A DNA stretch of 64,000 bases, from NCBI RefSeq assembly GCF_002885975.1, contig NZ_POSP01000003.1, positions 3,658,001-3,722,000 of the forward strand. The letters are read 5' to 3'. Both the position numbers and the translations under genes were made by a program. Origin of the DNA: Paucibacter aquatile (GTDB lineage: Bacteria > Pseudomonadota > Gammaproteobacteria > Burkholderiales > Burkholderiaceae_C). Numbering within the stretch: the stretch's first letter is position 1; every line of letters starts with the position of its first letter. A model generated the notes under the pieces. The model was not told the DNA's origin. It searched no databases and worked only from the letters and a program-made list of their open reading frames with translations. Below, one piece after another: positions 7,917-16,363 of the stretch.

Positions 7917-9086
7917 TCAGCCGCCGCGGCCCTCGCCGCGCTCGTAGACCACATTGGCCCGGCCCACCAGCAGCGGGTCCAGCGGGCCGATCTTGCTGAG
8001 GTCCTTGTTGGTGTAGGGCAGCTGGTGCAGCACATGGCGCAGGGCGTTGAGGCGCGCGCGCTTCTTGCAGTCGGACTTGACCACGGTCCAGGGCGCCTCG
8101 GCGATGTCGGTGTGGAAGAACATCGCCTCCTTGGCTTTGGTGTAGCTGTCCCATTTGTCCAGCGAGGCCAGGTCGATGGGCGAGAGCTTCCACTGCTTGA
8201 GCGGGTGGGCCTCACGCTCCTTGAAACGGCGGCGCTGCTCCTCGCGGCTGACCGAGAACCAGAGCTTGACCAGATGGGTGCCGCTGCGCACCAGATTGCG
8301 CTCGAACTCGGGCGCCTGGCGCATGAACTCCGTGTACTCGTCCTGGCTGCAAAAGCCCATCACCCGTTCGACGCCGGCGCGGTTGTACCAGCTGCGGTCG
8401 AACAGCACGATCTCGCCCGCGGTGGGCAGGTGCTGGACATAGCGCTGGAAGTACCACTGGCCGCGCTCGACCTCGCTGGGTTTTTCCAGCGCCACGACGC
8501 GCGCGCCGCGTGGGTTCACATGTTCCATGAAGCGCTTGATGGTGCCGCCCTTGCCGGCCGCATCGCGGCCTTCGAACAGGATCACCAGGCGCTGGCCGCT
8601 GGATTTGACCCAGGCCTGAAGCTTGAGCAGCTCCACCTGCAGCGCGTACTTCTGCTTTTCGTAGCTCTTGCGCGAGAGCAGGTTCTTGTAGGGGTAGGCG
8701 CCGCTGCGCCAGTGGCTGGACAGCACCTGGTCGGGGTCGGGGCCGGCTGCGCCATCTTCGGGCGCTTGCAGCTCTTGCAGCAGGGCCTGGCGCAGGGCTT
8801 GCGCATCGTCCGGCGCGCAGCCGGCGACGATGGCCCGCACCGAGGACGCCAGGGCCGCCGGACCCTGGCTGGCGACGATGTCTTTCAGCGCCTCCAGCTC
8901 GCGGGCCTGGGCGGCATCCACGGCTTTCTGGATCACCTGGCGGGCGATGCCCTGGCTGCTGTGGCCGCTGGTGGTGTCGCCGCTGCGGCTGGGGCGGGGC
9001 ACGCTTTTCTTGCGTGCGGCGCGTGGGGCCGGGGTGTTCGAAGTCTTGGCTGCGCTGGTGCTCATGGCGGGTGGGGGTGCTGTCAT
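7917..9086 (-). CDS. ppk2: Polyphosphate kinase 2 (PPK2)
   Basis: 389 aa. The PPK2 core begins near residue 135 (SYEKQKYALQVELLKLQ) and contains Walker A EGRDAAGKGG, Walker B-like LFDRSWYNRAGVE and the lid region QRRRFKEREAHPLKQWKLS. PPK2 enzymes transfer phosphate between polyphosphate and nucleoside diphosphates or monophosphates. The ~130-residue N-terminal extension, starting with a low-complexity Ser/Pro/Arg stretch, is longer than in the minimal one-domain enzymes. The start at 9086 is the longest option; an ATG at 9065 is also possible. Monocistronic, convergent with the histidine kinase gene. Confidence 0.93.
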   Translation of the reverse strand: MTAPPPAMSTSAAKTSNTPAPRAARKKSVPRPSRSGDTTSGHSSQGIARQVIQKAVDAAQARELEALKDIVASQGPAALASSVRAIVAGCAPDDAQALRQALLQELQAPEDGAAGPDPDQVLSSHWRSGAYPYKNLLSRKSYEKQKYALQVELLKLQAWVKSSGQRLVILFEGRDAAGKGGTIKRFMEHVNPRGARVVALEKPSEVERGQWYFQRYVQHLPTAGEIVLFDRSWYNRAGVERVMGFCSQDEYTEFMRQAPEFERNLVRSGTHLVKLWFSVSREEQRRRFKEREAHPLKQWKLSPIDLASLDKWDSYTKAKEAMFFHTDIAEAPWTVVKSDCKKRARLNALRHVLHQLPYTNKDLSKIGPLDPLLVGRANVVYERGEGRGG

Positions 9087-9155
9087 GAATCCGTCACATT
9101 CTCACCCTTCTGGCTGCTTTGTCTTGATGCAACTCAAGAAGCGGCGCTTGTGCGG

Positions 9156-9178
9156 GCGCAGCCGGCGGCCGGCTGCGC
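9156..9178. terminator. GC-rich hairpin between the AEC carrier and ppk2 genes
   Basis: A perfect 10-bp stem, GCGCAGCCGG (9156-9165) with CCGGCTGCGC (9169-9178), lies just after the carrier stop on the minus strand. There is no U-tract, so it may only stabilise the 3' end or pause transcription. Confidence 0.3.
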
Positions 9179-9184
9179 AGTGCG

Positions 9185-10177
9185 TCACACCGCCGGGCCC
9201 AGGGGATGGGCCTGCAGCCACCAGGCCAGGCCGCTGAAGCTGAGGAAGGCCAGGCTGGTGCTGGCCAGGATGATGCGGGCGATGCGGCCGTTGTCGGCGC
9301 CATAACGCTCGGCCAGCAGGGAGACATTGCTGGCGCTGGGCAGGGCGGCGGCCAGGGTCAGCACCGTCAGCTCGAAGGAACCCAGCCCCGCCCCGAGGCG
9401 CTGCGCGGCGAGGCCCAGGCCCAGCATCAGGGCCGGATGCAGCAGCAGCTTGAGCGCAGCCACCGGCAGGTAAAGCGCCGGCGGCGTGCGGCTGTGGGCA
9501 TGCTGCCCCGCGCGCCAGAGCACGGCGCCGATGGTGAAGAGCGCCACCGGCGAGGCCGCATCGGCCAGCATCTGGATGACGCGGTCCAGCGGTCCGGGCG
9601 GCCGCAAGCCCGTGGCGCTGGCCAGCGCGCCCAGCGCAATCGCCCAGGGCAGGGGGTTGGAGAGGGCGCCGCGCAAGGCCTGCGCCGCCGCCAGGCGAGC
9701 GGCGCTGCGGCCGGGCGCGCCGGCCACCGCGTCGTGGGCGCGCGCCAGAGCGATGCACAGCGAGCTGGTCACAAACAGATCGGCCAGGATGGTGCAGATC
9801 ACCGGCCCGGCCGCCGCCGGCCCGAGCAGGGCCACCAGCAGGGGCACGCCCATGAAGCCGGTGTTGGGAAAGGCGGCGACGAGGGCGCCGAACGCTGCAT
9901 CTTTGAGTTGCACCCGCGGCGACAGGGTCCAGGCGATGCACAGGCCGACGATCAGCAAGGCCGCCGCCAGGTAGACACCCAGCACGGTCGGATTCAGCAG
10001 CTGCAGCACCGGCGTGTTCATGCCGAAACGGAACAGCAGGCAGGGCAGGGCGAAGAAAAGCACAAAGCCATTCAGCCCTGGAATCGCCGTCTCGGCCAGC
10101 AGGCCTTGCCGGGCAGCGACATAACCGCACAGGACCAGGGCGAAAAAGGGCAGCGTGACGGCGAGAATGGCGCTCAT
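9185..10177 (-). CDS. AEC-family (auxin efflux carrier type) transporter
   Basis: 330 aa from the ATG at 10177. It is hydrophobic throughout, with about ten predicted membrane segments in the two-halves layout of AEC proteins. Landmarks are FFALPCLLFRF near the N-terminus, AFPNTGFMGVPL in the middle and ALPSASNVSLLAERYG near the C-terminus, the conserved crossover-like motifs of the family. Bacterial members (for example MdcF) move organic anions such as malonate, but the substrate cannot be read here. A longer frame to 10270 lacks membrane character and is unlikely to be translated. Confidence 0.88.
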   Translation of the reverse strand: MSAILAVTLPFFALVLCGYVAARQGLLAETAIPGLNGFVLFFALPCLLFRFGMNTPVLQLLNPTVLGVYLAAALLIVGLCIAWTLSPRVQLKDAAFGALVAAFPNTGFMGVPLLVALLGPAAAGPVICTILADLFVTSSLCIALARAHDAVAGAPGRSAARLAAAQALRGALSNPLPWAIALGALASATGLRPPGPLDRVIQMLADAASPVALFTIGAVLWRAGQHAHSRTPPALYLPVAALKLLLHPALMLGLGLAAQRLGAGLGSFELTVLTLAAALPSASNVSLLAERYGADNGRIARIILASTSLAFLSFSGLAWWLQAHPLGPAV

Positions 10178-10273
10178 ATGAGGCTTCAGTATCGCAAGGG
10201 TCAGGTTCTCACTTCGCAGCGCGTTTGGCCCGCTGGGCGGGCTGGTGGGCGCCTGGCGTGGGCCGACCACCGC

Positions 10274-10346
10274 TTTGGGGGGCGTGAATAAGCCCCAAAT
10301 CGCGTGAGCAAATGCGCATCGCCCCCCGGTTCAAGGGCTGATGCGC
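10274..10346. repeat. Two adjacent inverted repeats in the carrier/pseudokinase intergenic region
   Basis: TTTGGGG (10274-10280) pairs with CCCCAAA (10293-10299), and GCGCATC (10314-10320) pairs with GATGCGC (10340-10346). Both lie in the 213-bp divergent spacer. They may be leader hairpins of the pseudokinase transcript or REP-like elements. No promoter is clear. Confidence 0.35.
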
Positions 10347-10391
10347 TTCCCCAAGCGGGGCGCTATCCCCTAGCATGTCAGCACAAACCCT

Positions 10392-11504
10392 ATGCGAATG
10401 CCCGAACTTGCCCTCCCCCCCCCGGCAGCTCCGACCACGTTGAGCGAAGGCACTGTCCTGGGCGTCTGGCGCCTGACCACCGCGCTGCATGGCGCCGATG
10501 GCGGCCCCAGCGGCCAGTGGTACCGCGCCCAGCATGCCTTGGCTGCTGACCAGGCCGCGGCCGTGCTGGTGCTGCCGCGCAGCGAGCGCGCCGCCGGCGT
10601 GATGCTGCGCTTCGCCGACCAGGCGTTGGACATGGGCCAGCTTTCGCACCCCAGCATTTCCGTGCCCAGCGACAGCGGCGTCACGCCCTTGGGCCAGCCC
10701 TACATGATCTTGCGCTGGGCCGAAGGCCAGCCCATCGTGCGGGCCTGCTCCCACCTGCCGCTGCGCGCACGCCTGAACCTGATCGTCAAGCTCTGCGAGG
10801 TGCTGCGCTACGCCCACCAGCAAAGCTGGCTGCTGGCCGAGGTGGATCCCGGCATGATCTGGGTGACGCCCGACCAGCGTCTGACCCTGATGGGCATGGG
10901 CCTGATGCGCATGCCCGATCCGGAAGATCCGTTCGAGCGCGGCATGGGCCTGGGCTCGGTGCCTGGCTACGCCAGCCCGGAAGCTTTGGCCGGCGAGCCA
11001 CCCAGCCTGGGCAGCGAAGTCTTTGGCCTCGGCGCCTTGCTTTACATGCTGGTCGATGGCCGCCTGCCCTCGGCTTTTGGCGGCGATGTGGACGAGGCCT
11101 CGCCCTCGGCCAGCTGGTCCAACCTCAGTGGCGCCGAGCAGTTCAGTCTGGATGCCTTGTTGCACAAGGCCGTGGCGCCGCGCGCCGACCGCCGCCATGT
11201 CAGCGCCGAAGCGTTGGCCGATGATTTGCGCGCCTGGCTGGCCGGTGAAAACCACTCGGCCCTGACCCTGAACCCCATGCCGGTCGCCGGAATCGGTGCT
11301 GACGCGGTGGACGGGCCCGACACCCTGTCGGCCTTGCCCGAGACGGCCACGGCCGGCAGCGAGCCGCGCTGGAGCCGCCGCCTGGCCCTGGCCAGTGTGA
11401 TCACCGCCACCTTGCTGGTGGGCGGTTGGTTGGGCAAGCAGTACCTGCAGGGCCCGGCCACGGCGCAGAGCGCGCCGACCAACACCTCGCTGGCGCGCAC
11501 CTGA
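10392..11504 (+). CDS. Membrane-anchored Ser/Thr kinase-like protein, predicted pseudokinase
   Basis: 370 aa with the overall layout of a bacterial Hanks kinase, but the catalytic residues are gone. The VAIK lysine is absent (AAAVLVLPR, near residue 60). The HRDLKPSN loop reads LAEVDPGMIWV. The DFG triplet is replaced within LMGMGLMRM. The region after the activation loop survives well (GYASPEAL, then EVFGLGALLYMLVDGRLP). A transmembrane helix sits near the C-terminus (LALASVITATLLVGGWLG). It probably acts as a scaffold or allosteric regulator. An intact kinase is encoded ~8 kb away, but no link between them is shown. ATG at 10392, with an alternative at 10398. Confidence 0.8.
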   Translation: MRMPELALPPPAAPTTLSEGTVLGVWRLTTALHGADGGPSGQWYRAQHALAADQAAAVLVLPRSERAAGVMLRFADQALDMGQLSHPSISVPSDSGVTPLGQPYMILRWAEGQPIVRACSHLPLRARLNLIVKLCEVLRYAHQQSWLLAEVDPGMIWVTPDQRLTLMGMGLMRMPDPEDPFERGMGLGSVPGYASPEALAGEPPSLGSEVFGLGALLYMLVDGRLPSAFGGDVDEASPSASWSNLSGAEQFSLDALLHKAVAPRADRRHVSAEALADDLRAWLAGENHSALTLNPMPVAGIGADAVDGPDTLSALPETATAGSEPRWSRRLALASVITATLLVGGWLGKQYLQGPATAQSAPTNTSLART

Positions 11505-11526
11505 GCGCGGCGCCCGCGCTGGCGGC

Positions 11527-13098
11527 TCAAGTGCCCTGAATCGCCCCGACCCGCCCGCTCTCCACCGTGAAGCGGGCCGAGGTTTCGAGCGCACTGTCGG
11601 CCTTCCACAGCTCCTGCACCGAGCGCAGCTCGGCCTCCAGGCGGTCCGGGCGCAGCAGGAATTGCACATAGCCATGCTGATCGGCGTGCCCGTAGCGCAG
11701 ATGCGGGTTGTGCGGCAGGGCGCGCTCGATGCGGCTCTGGTCCAGGCCCTGGCTGCTGATCGAGGTGCCGCAGAACTCGGTGGCCAGCAGCGGGTTGGCG
11801 GCGCTCACCGGCGCATCGAAATCGGCGCGCAGATCGGCCACATAGTTGGCGTGCACATCCCCGCCCAGCACGACGGTGTTGCGCAGCTTGCGCGCCGCCA
11901 TATCGCGCAGCAGGCGCTGGCGCGCCAGCGGATAGCCATCCCAGCCATCGGTCCAGTAGACACCCGGCTCGCCGGCCTGGGTCTGCCAGTTCATGCGAGC
12001 CATCAGGGTCTGCTGGGCCAGCAGGTTCCAGGGCCGTGAGGCGTCCCAGCTTTGCGCCAGCCATTGCTCCTGGGCGGCGCCCAGCAGGCTGCGGCGCGGG
12101 TCGAGAAAGTCCGGGCAGTCTTTGAGCGACAAGGTGTTGGAGCCGCCGCGACCGGGTTTGGGGCAGACCTGCGGATCGCGCCATTGCCGGCCGTCCACGC
12201 TGATCAGCCGCGCCAGCTGGCCCCAGTCGTAGTGCTCGTGGATGCGGATGTCCTTGCCGCTCGGGCGCAAGGCCTTGGGGAAGGGCATGTGCTCCCAGTA
12301 GGCCTTGGCGGCGGTGATGCGGCGCTGCGGGAAGTCAGCCTCCAGGCCTTGTGAGTGGTCGCCGGCCCAGTCGTTGTCGACCTCGTGGTCGTCCCAGGTG
12401 ACGATCCAGGGCGCACGCGCATGCATGGCTTGCAAGGACGGGTCGCTTTTGTACTGGGCGTAGCGCTGGCGGTAGTCGTCCAGGCTGCGGCACAGGCCAC
12501 CCACATGCACGCGCGGCGCCGGGCCGCTGGCCGAGGCGTTGGAGATCGCCGCGCTTTCGTAGATGTAGTCGCCGAGGAAGAGCACCAGATCGAGGTCCTG
12601 GCGTGCCATATCGGCCCAGGCGGCGTAGCGGCCATGGTCCCAGCGCTGGCAGGAGGCAATGGCGAAGCGCAGGGAGCTGACTTTGGCGTCAGGCGCCGGC
12701 GCCGTGCGCGTGCGCCCGACCGGGCTGCGCGCGCCCAGGGCGGTGAAGCGGTACCAGTACCAGCGATCGGGCTTGAGCCCGGCCGGCTCGGCATGCACGC
12801 TGTGCGCATCGGCCGCCAGCGCCATCTCCTGGCCCTTGGCCACCACGGTCTTGAAGGCCTCGTCCTCGGCCAGCTCCCAGTCCACCGCCACCTGGGCCGG
12901 CAGCGTCGGCCCGCTCAGCCGGGTCCACAGCACCAGGCTGCTGGGCCTCGGGCAGCCCGAGGCGATGCCGAGGGCGAAGCGCTCGACCGTGTCGGCCGCA
13001 TGGACGTGGCGGATCCACAGCGGGGCGCTGCCGGCGGCCAGGGCCGCTTGCAGCAGTTGACGTCGTTGCAGGGCAGGGTGGGGCGGTCTCGAGCTCAT
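11527..13098 (-). CDS. PhoD-family alkaline phosphatase/phosphodiesterase, Tat-exported
   Basis: 523 aa. The N-terminus has a twin-arginine signal (QRRQLLQAALAAGSA), followed by a fibronectin-like N-terminal domain (about 40-135) and the PhoD metallophosphatase domain. Visible metal and active-site motifs are SCQRWDHGRY, FLGDYIYE, WDDHEVDNDWAGD and GGDVHANY. PhoD enzymes hydrolyse phosphomono- and diesters using Ca/Fe centres outside the cytoplasm. It converges with the pseudokinase gene (22 bp between stops). A second, shorter PhoD-like protein is encoded at 41812-42771. Confidence 0.92.
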   Translation of the reverse strand: MSSRPPHPALQRRQLLQAALAAGSAPLWIRHVHAADTVERFALGIASGCPRPSSLVLWTRLSGPTLPAQVAVDWELAEDEAFKTVVAKGQEMALAADAHSVHAEPAGLKPDRWYWYRFTALGARSPVGRTRTAPAPDAKVSSLRFAIASCQRWDHGRYAAWADMARQDLDLVLFLGDYIYESAAISNASASGPAPRVHVGGLCRSLDDYRQRYAQYKSDPSLQAMHARAPWIVTWDDHEVDNDWAGDHSQGLEADFPQRRITAAKAYWEHMPFPKALRPSGKDIRIHEHYDWGQLARLISVDGRQWRDPQVCPKPGRGGSNTLSLKDCPDFLDPRRSLLGAAQEQWLAQSWDASRPWNLLAQQTLMARMNWQTQAGEPGVYWTDGWDGYPLARQRLLRDMAARKLRNTVVLGGDVHANYVADLRADFDAPVSAANPLLATEFCGTSISSQGLDQSRIERALPHNPHLRYGHADQHGYVQFLLRPDRLEAELRSVQELWKADSALETSARFTVESGRVGAIQGT

Positions 13099-13159
13099 TG
13101 CGAGCAGGATAGCGAAAGAAAATGGCGCAAACTGCCTTCACAAGCAGTGCCTCAATCCG

Positions 13160-13927
13160 TCAATCCGGAATCCGCACAGCCCATTGCCGCGCGAGCTCAC
13201 GCAGCGTGCCGTTGCTGCGCAGCGCCTCCAGGCTGCGATCGAGGTTGACGCGGAGCTCCTCGCCACTGGCGTTGCGGCTGTAGGCGAAGTGGCCGGTCTG
13301 GACCGCGATCGGTGGCTTCAGCACCAGAAACTGGGCGCTCAGGCCCATGGCCTCGAGCACCGGCGTGGTGTTGCGTTCATTGCTGGCGAGCAGGTCGATG
13401 CGGCCGCGCTGCAGCATGCGCAGGCCGGTGGCCACATCGCCAGGGTGGCTGATCAGCAGGCTGCTGCGCGCCTGCTCCATCGCGTCGCCGTAGGCCCAAC
13501 CCAGAACCAGGCCGACCGAGCGCCCGCTCGAGCGGCTCCAGTCGCCCTGCCACAGCTCCGCCTTGGCGGGGCTGGCGTAGAACACCAGGGCGTCCTCGTA
13601 GAACGCCAGCTGTGAAAACAAGAAGCGTTGCAAACGCTCAGGGCTGCGGTAGGGGCCCACCAGCACATCGGCCAGCCCCTGCTCCACCACCAGCTGGGCC
13701 CGCGCCCAGGGCAGGCTTTCGAAACGAACCGTGTGGCCCTGTTGGGCAGCCGCGCGGGTCAAGAGGTCCACGGCCAGACCGCGGGCGATGCCCTTGGCAT
13801 CAAATTCCAGGATGCGCGGGAACTGCGTGCCCACGGCCAGCAGTTCTCTCGCCTGCGCCGCGCCGCCGAACAGCAGGGCGCACAGCAGCATCAGGGCCCA
13901 GTTTCGAGTCAAGGCGTTGTTCCGCAT
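13160..13927 (-). CDS. Periplasmic solute-binding protein, family 3 type
   Basis: 255 aa from the ATG at 13927, chosen because a signal peptide follows directly (WALMLLCALLFGGAAQA). The rest has the SBP_bac_3 layout: FDAKGIARGLAVDLLTRAA, LPWARAQLVVEQGLADVLVGP, a mid-protein lobe crossover and a C-terminal lobe ending in LRELARQWA. No permease or ATPase gene is nearby, so it may be an orphan receptor rather than part of an ABC importer. It is divergent from rep with a 76-bp spacer. The ligand cannot be inferred. Confidence 0.85.
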   Translation of the reverse strand: MRNNALTRNWALMLLCALLFGGAAQARELLAVGTQFPRILEFDAKGIARGLAVDLLTRAAAQQGHTVRFESLPWARAQLVVEQGLADVLVGPYRSPERLQRFLFSQLAFYEDALVFYASPAKAELWQGDWSRSSGRSVGLVLGWAYGDAMEQARSSLLISHPGDVATGLRMLQRGRIDLLASNERNTTPVLEAMGLSAQFLVLKPPIAVQTGHFAYSRNASGEELRVNLDRSLEALRSNGTLRELARQWAVRIPD

Positions 13928-14003
13928 GCTGGGGCGATTATGGAGGGCGAAGCCCACGCCGCGGGTGATTGGCTATCATCGCCCGTTCTCCCTCGCGCCC
14001 ATC

Positions 14004-16067
14004 ATGTCCGACACCCTCAATCCCGCCCAGCTCGAAGCCGTTCACCACCTGAATGGCCCTTGTCTGGTGATCGCCGGGGCGGGTTCGGGCAAGACGCGGG
14101 TGATCACCATGAAGATCGCGCGCCTGCTGCAGGCCGGCTATGCGCCCAAGCAGATTGGCGCCATCACCTTCACCAACAAGGCCTCGCAGGAAATGCGCGA
14201 GCGGGCGCGCCATCTGGTGGGCGCACGGGCGGCCAAGGATCTGGTGATCTCGACTTTCCACAGCCTGGGCGTTCGCATCTTGCGCCAGGAGGGCACGCGG
14301 GTCGGGTTGAAGGAGCAGTTCTCCATCCTCGACAGCGACGATGTGCTGGGCCTGCTGCGCGATGCCGGCGGCACGGCCGATGCCAACCAGGCCAAGTCCT
14401 GGCAATGGACCATCTCGATGTGGAAGAACCAGGGGCTGACCGCCAAGCAAGCCCTGGCCATGGCGCGAGACGACAATGAGAGGGCCGCCGCCATCGTCAT
14501 GGAGCGCTACCAGGATCGTCTGGCGGCCTACCAGGCGGTGGACTTCGATGACCTGATCAGCCTGCCGCTGCGCCTGCTGACCGAGGACGCCGAGGCGCGC
14601 GGCCGCTGGCAAGACCAGCTGCGCTATGTGCTGGTTGACGAGTACCAGGATACCAATGCGGTGCAGTACGACCTGCTCAAGGCCCTGGTCGGGCCGCGGG
14701 CCATGTTCACCGCCGTGGGTGATGACGACCAGAGCATTTACGGCTGGCGCGGCGCCACCATCGAAAACCTCAAGCGCCTGCCGGTGGACTTTCCGCACCT
14801 CAAGGTGATCCCGCTGGAGCAGAACTACCGCTCCACCGGCGCGATCTTGCGCGCCGCCAACAATGTGATCGCCACCAACCCCAAGCTGTTCGAGAAAAAG
14901 CTGTGGAGCGATTTTGGTGACGGCGACCCGGTCGTGCTGGTCGAGGCCGATGGTGAGGACCACGAGGCCGAGCGCGCCGTCGCGCGCATCCAGGCCTTGC
15001 GTGGCGACGGCAAGGCCAAGGATTTCAAGGAATTCGCCATCCTCTACCGTGCCAACCACCAGGCGCGGGTGTTCGAGCAGGCCTTGCGCCGCGCCAACAT
15101 CCCCTACAAGGTCTCCGGCGGCCAGAGCTTCTTCGACAAGAGCGAGATCAAGGACTTGTGCGCCTGGCTGCGCCTCCTGGTCAACCAGGACGACGACCCG
15201 GCCTTTCTGCGCGCCATCACCACGCCCAAACGCGGCATCGGCCACCAGACCCTGGGCGCGCTGAGCCAGTTTGCCGGGCAGTGGAAGTGCAGCATGTACG
15301 AGGCCCTGTTCGCCGAGAGCCTGGGCACGGTGCTGAGCAAGAAGGCCATCGGCTCGCTCCACGAGTTTGGCCGTTATGTCAACGAGCTGGAATACCGCGC
15401 TCGCCACACCGAGGGCGCCGAGCCGGCCAAGGCCTTGCTGCTGGAATGGCTCAAGGACATCGGCTACGAGCAGCACCTGATCGAGAGCGAAGAGAATGAA
15501 AAAGTGGGCATGGCCCGCTGGAACAATGTGCTCGATTTCGTCGATTGGGTGGCCAAACGCTGCGGCGGCCAGGTCACCAACGACGGTGGTGTCACCATGG
15601 AGGCGCAAAAGGAATCTGTGCTGCAGGTGGCGCAGACCATCAGCGTCATCATCTCGCTGTCCGAGCGCAACGAAGAGCAGGACCAGGTCACCCTGACCAC
15701 GCTCCATGCCTCCAAAGGCCTGGAGTGGCCGCATGTGTTTCTCGCCAGCGTCAACGAGGGCTTGCTGCCCTTCAAGGCCGACGATGAGGAGATGACGGCC
15801 CAGCGCCTCGAGGAAGAGCGGCGCCTGATGTATGTGGGCATCACCCGCGCGCGCAAGACCCTGGCCGTGAGCACCCTGCGCCGCCGCAAGAAGAGCCGCG
15901 AGCTGGTGATGGGCATTCCCAGCCGCTTCATCACCGAGATGCGCTTGAACGAGAGCGAGGTCAAGGAAGACCCGCGCGAAAAGCTCAAGCGCCTGCGCGA
16001 GACCTTTGCGGCCAAGGGCGCTGCTTCGGCGGCCGCTCAGGCCCAGGCGCAGAAAGACCAGGGCTGA
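14004..16067 (+). CDS. rep: ATP-dependent DNA helicase Rep
   Basis: 687 aa, SF1A helicase. Motif I is AGAGSGKT, followed by TFTNKAS, STFHSLGVRIL, motif II VDEYQDTN, motif III GDDDQSIYGWRGA, QNYRSTG, the TTLHASKGLEW motif V region and motif VI YVGITRARK. Length and motif spelling fit Rep (3'-5' translocase that clears protein roadblocks at forks) better than UvrD or PcrA. The start at 14004 gives the family-typical N-terminus SDTLNPAQLEAV; the frame is open further upstream but without protein character. Confidence 0.95.
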   Translation: MSDTLNPAQLEAVHHLNGPCLVIAGAGSGKTRVITMKIARLLQAGYAPKQIGAITFTNKASQEMRERARHLVGARAAKDLVISTFHSLGVRILRQEGTRVGLKEQFSILDSDDVLGLLRDAGGTADANQAKSWQWTISMWKNQGLTAKQALAMARDDNERAAAIVMERYQDRLAAYQAVDFDDLISLPLRLLTEDAEARGRWQDQLRYVLVDEYQDTNAVQYDLLKALVGPRAMFTAVGDDDQSIYGWRGATIENLKRLPVDFPHLKVIPLEQNYRSTGAILRAANNVIATNPKLFEKKLWSDFGDGDPVVLVEADGEDHEAERAVARIQALRGDGKAKDFKEFAILYRANHQARVFEQALRRANIPYKVSGGQSFFDKSEIKDLCAWLRLLVNQDDDPAFLRAITTPKRGIGHQTLGALSQFAGQWKCSMYEALFAESLGTVLSKKAIGSLHEFGRYVNELEYRARHTEGAEPAKALLLEWLKDIGYEQHLIESEENEKVGMARWNNVLDFVDWVAKRCGGQVTNDGGVTMEAQKESVLQVAQTISVIISLSERNEEQDQVTLTTLHASKGLEWPHVFLASVNEGLLPFKADDEEMTAQRLEEERRLMYVGITRARKTLAVSTLRRRKKSRELVMGIPSRFITEMRLNESEVKEDPREKLKRLRETFAAKGAASAAAQAQAQKDQG

Positions 16068-16099
16068 GGGTTTTAGGCGGTAGCGGCGGGCTCAGCCCT
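16060..16099. terminator. Hairpin spanning the convergent stop codons of rep and the RHH gene
   Basis: AGGGCTGAG (16060-16068) is perfectly complementary to CTCAGCCCT (16091-16099). Both convergent stop codons are inside the stem. There is no clear U-tract, so a bidirectional terminator is possible but weak. Confidence 0.35.
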
Positions 16100-16334
16100 C
16101 GCTGGATTCGGCTGACTCACTACCCGGCTCAGCGCCGCTGCCTTCCTTGGGTGGCCGGCCGCGCGGGCTGCGGTTCACGGCGGGCTTGATGCCGCGCCGC
16201 GCCAGCGCTTCGCGCAGCAGGTATTCGATCTGGGCATTGGCTGAGCGCAGCTCCTGCGCGGCCAGGCGCTCGACCTCGGCCCAGAGCGCCGGGTCCAGGC
16301 GCAGGGCGAAGCTTTTTTTGTCGGGGCTGGCCAT
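16092..16334 (-). CDS. Small ribbon-helix-helix (Arc-like) protein with AT-hook-like tail
   Basis: 80 aa. The N-terminal half fits the RHH pattern: a short beta strand (KSFALRL), then DPALWAEVERLAAQEL and a second helix SANAQIEYLLREALARRG. The tail contains SPRGRPPKEG, an AT-hook-like RGRP core, then an acidic Ser/Glu-rich end. It is encoded 29 bp after the SPFH gene on the same strand and is likely co-transcribed. It could be the operon's own repressor, acting at the palindrome at 17269-17291 (inference). No toxin gene is adjacent, so a toxin-antitoxin role is not supported. Confidence 0.75.
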   Translation of the reverse strand: MASPDKKSFALRLDPALWAEVERLAAQELRSANAQIEYLLREALARRGIKPAVNRSPRGRPPKEGSGAEPGSESAESSEG

Positions 16335-16363
16335 GGTGGATCAGGGCTGCGGCTGGGCGGGCC

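Noticed and set aside
16092..16334. Antitoxin of a toxin-antitoxin pair
   Set aside because: No toxin-sized partner lies beside it; the neighbours are an SPFH gene and rep.
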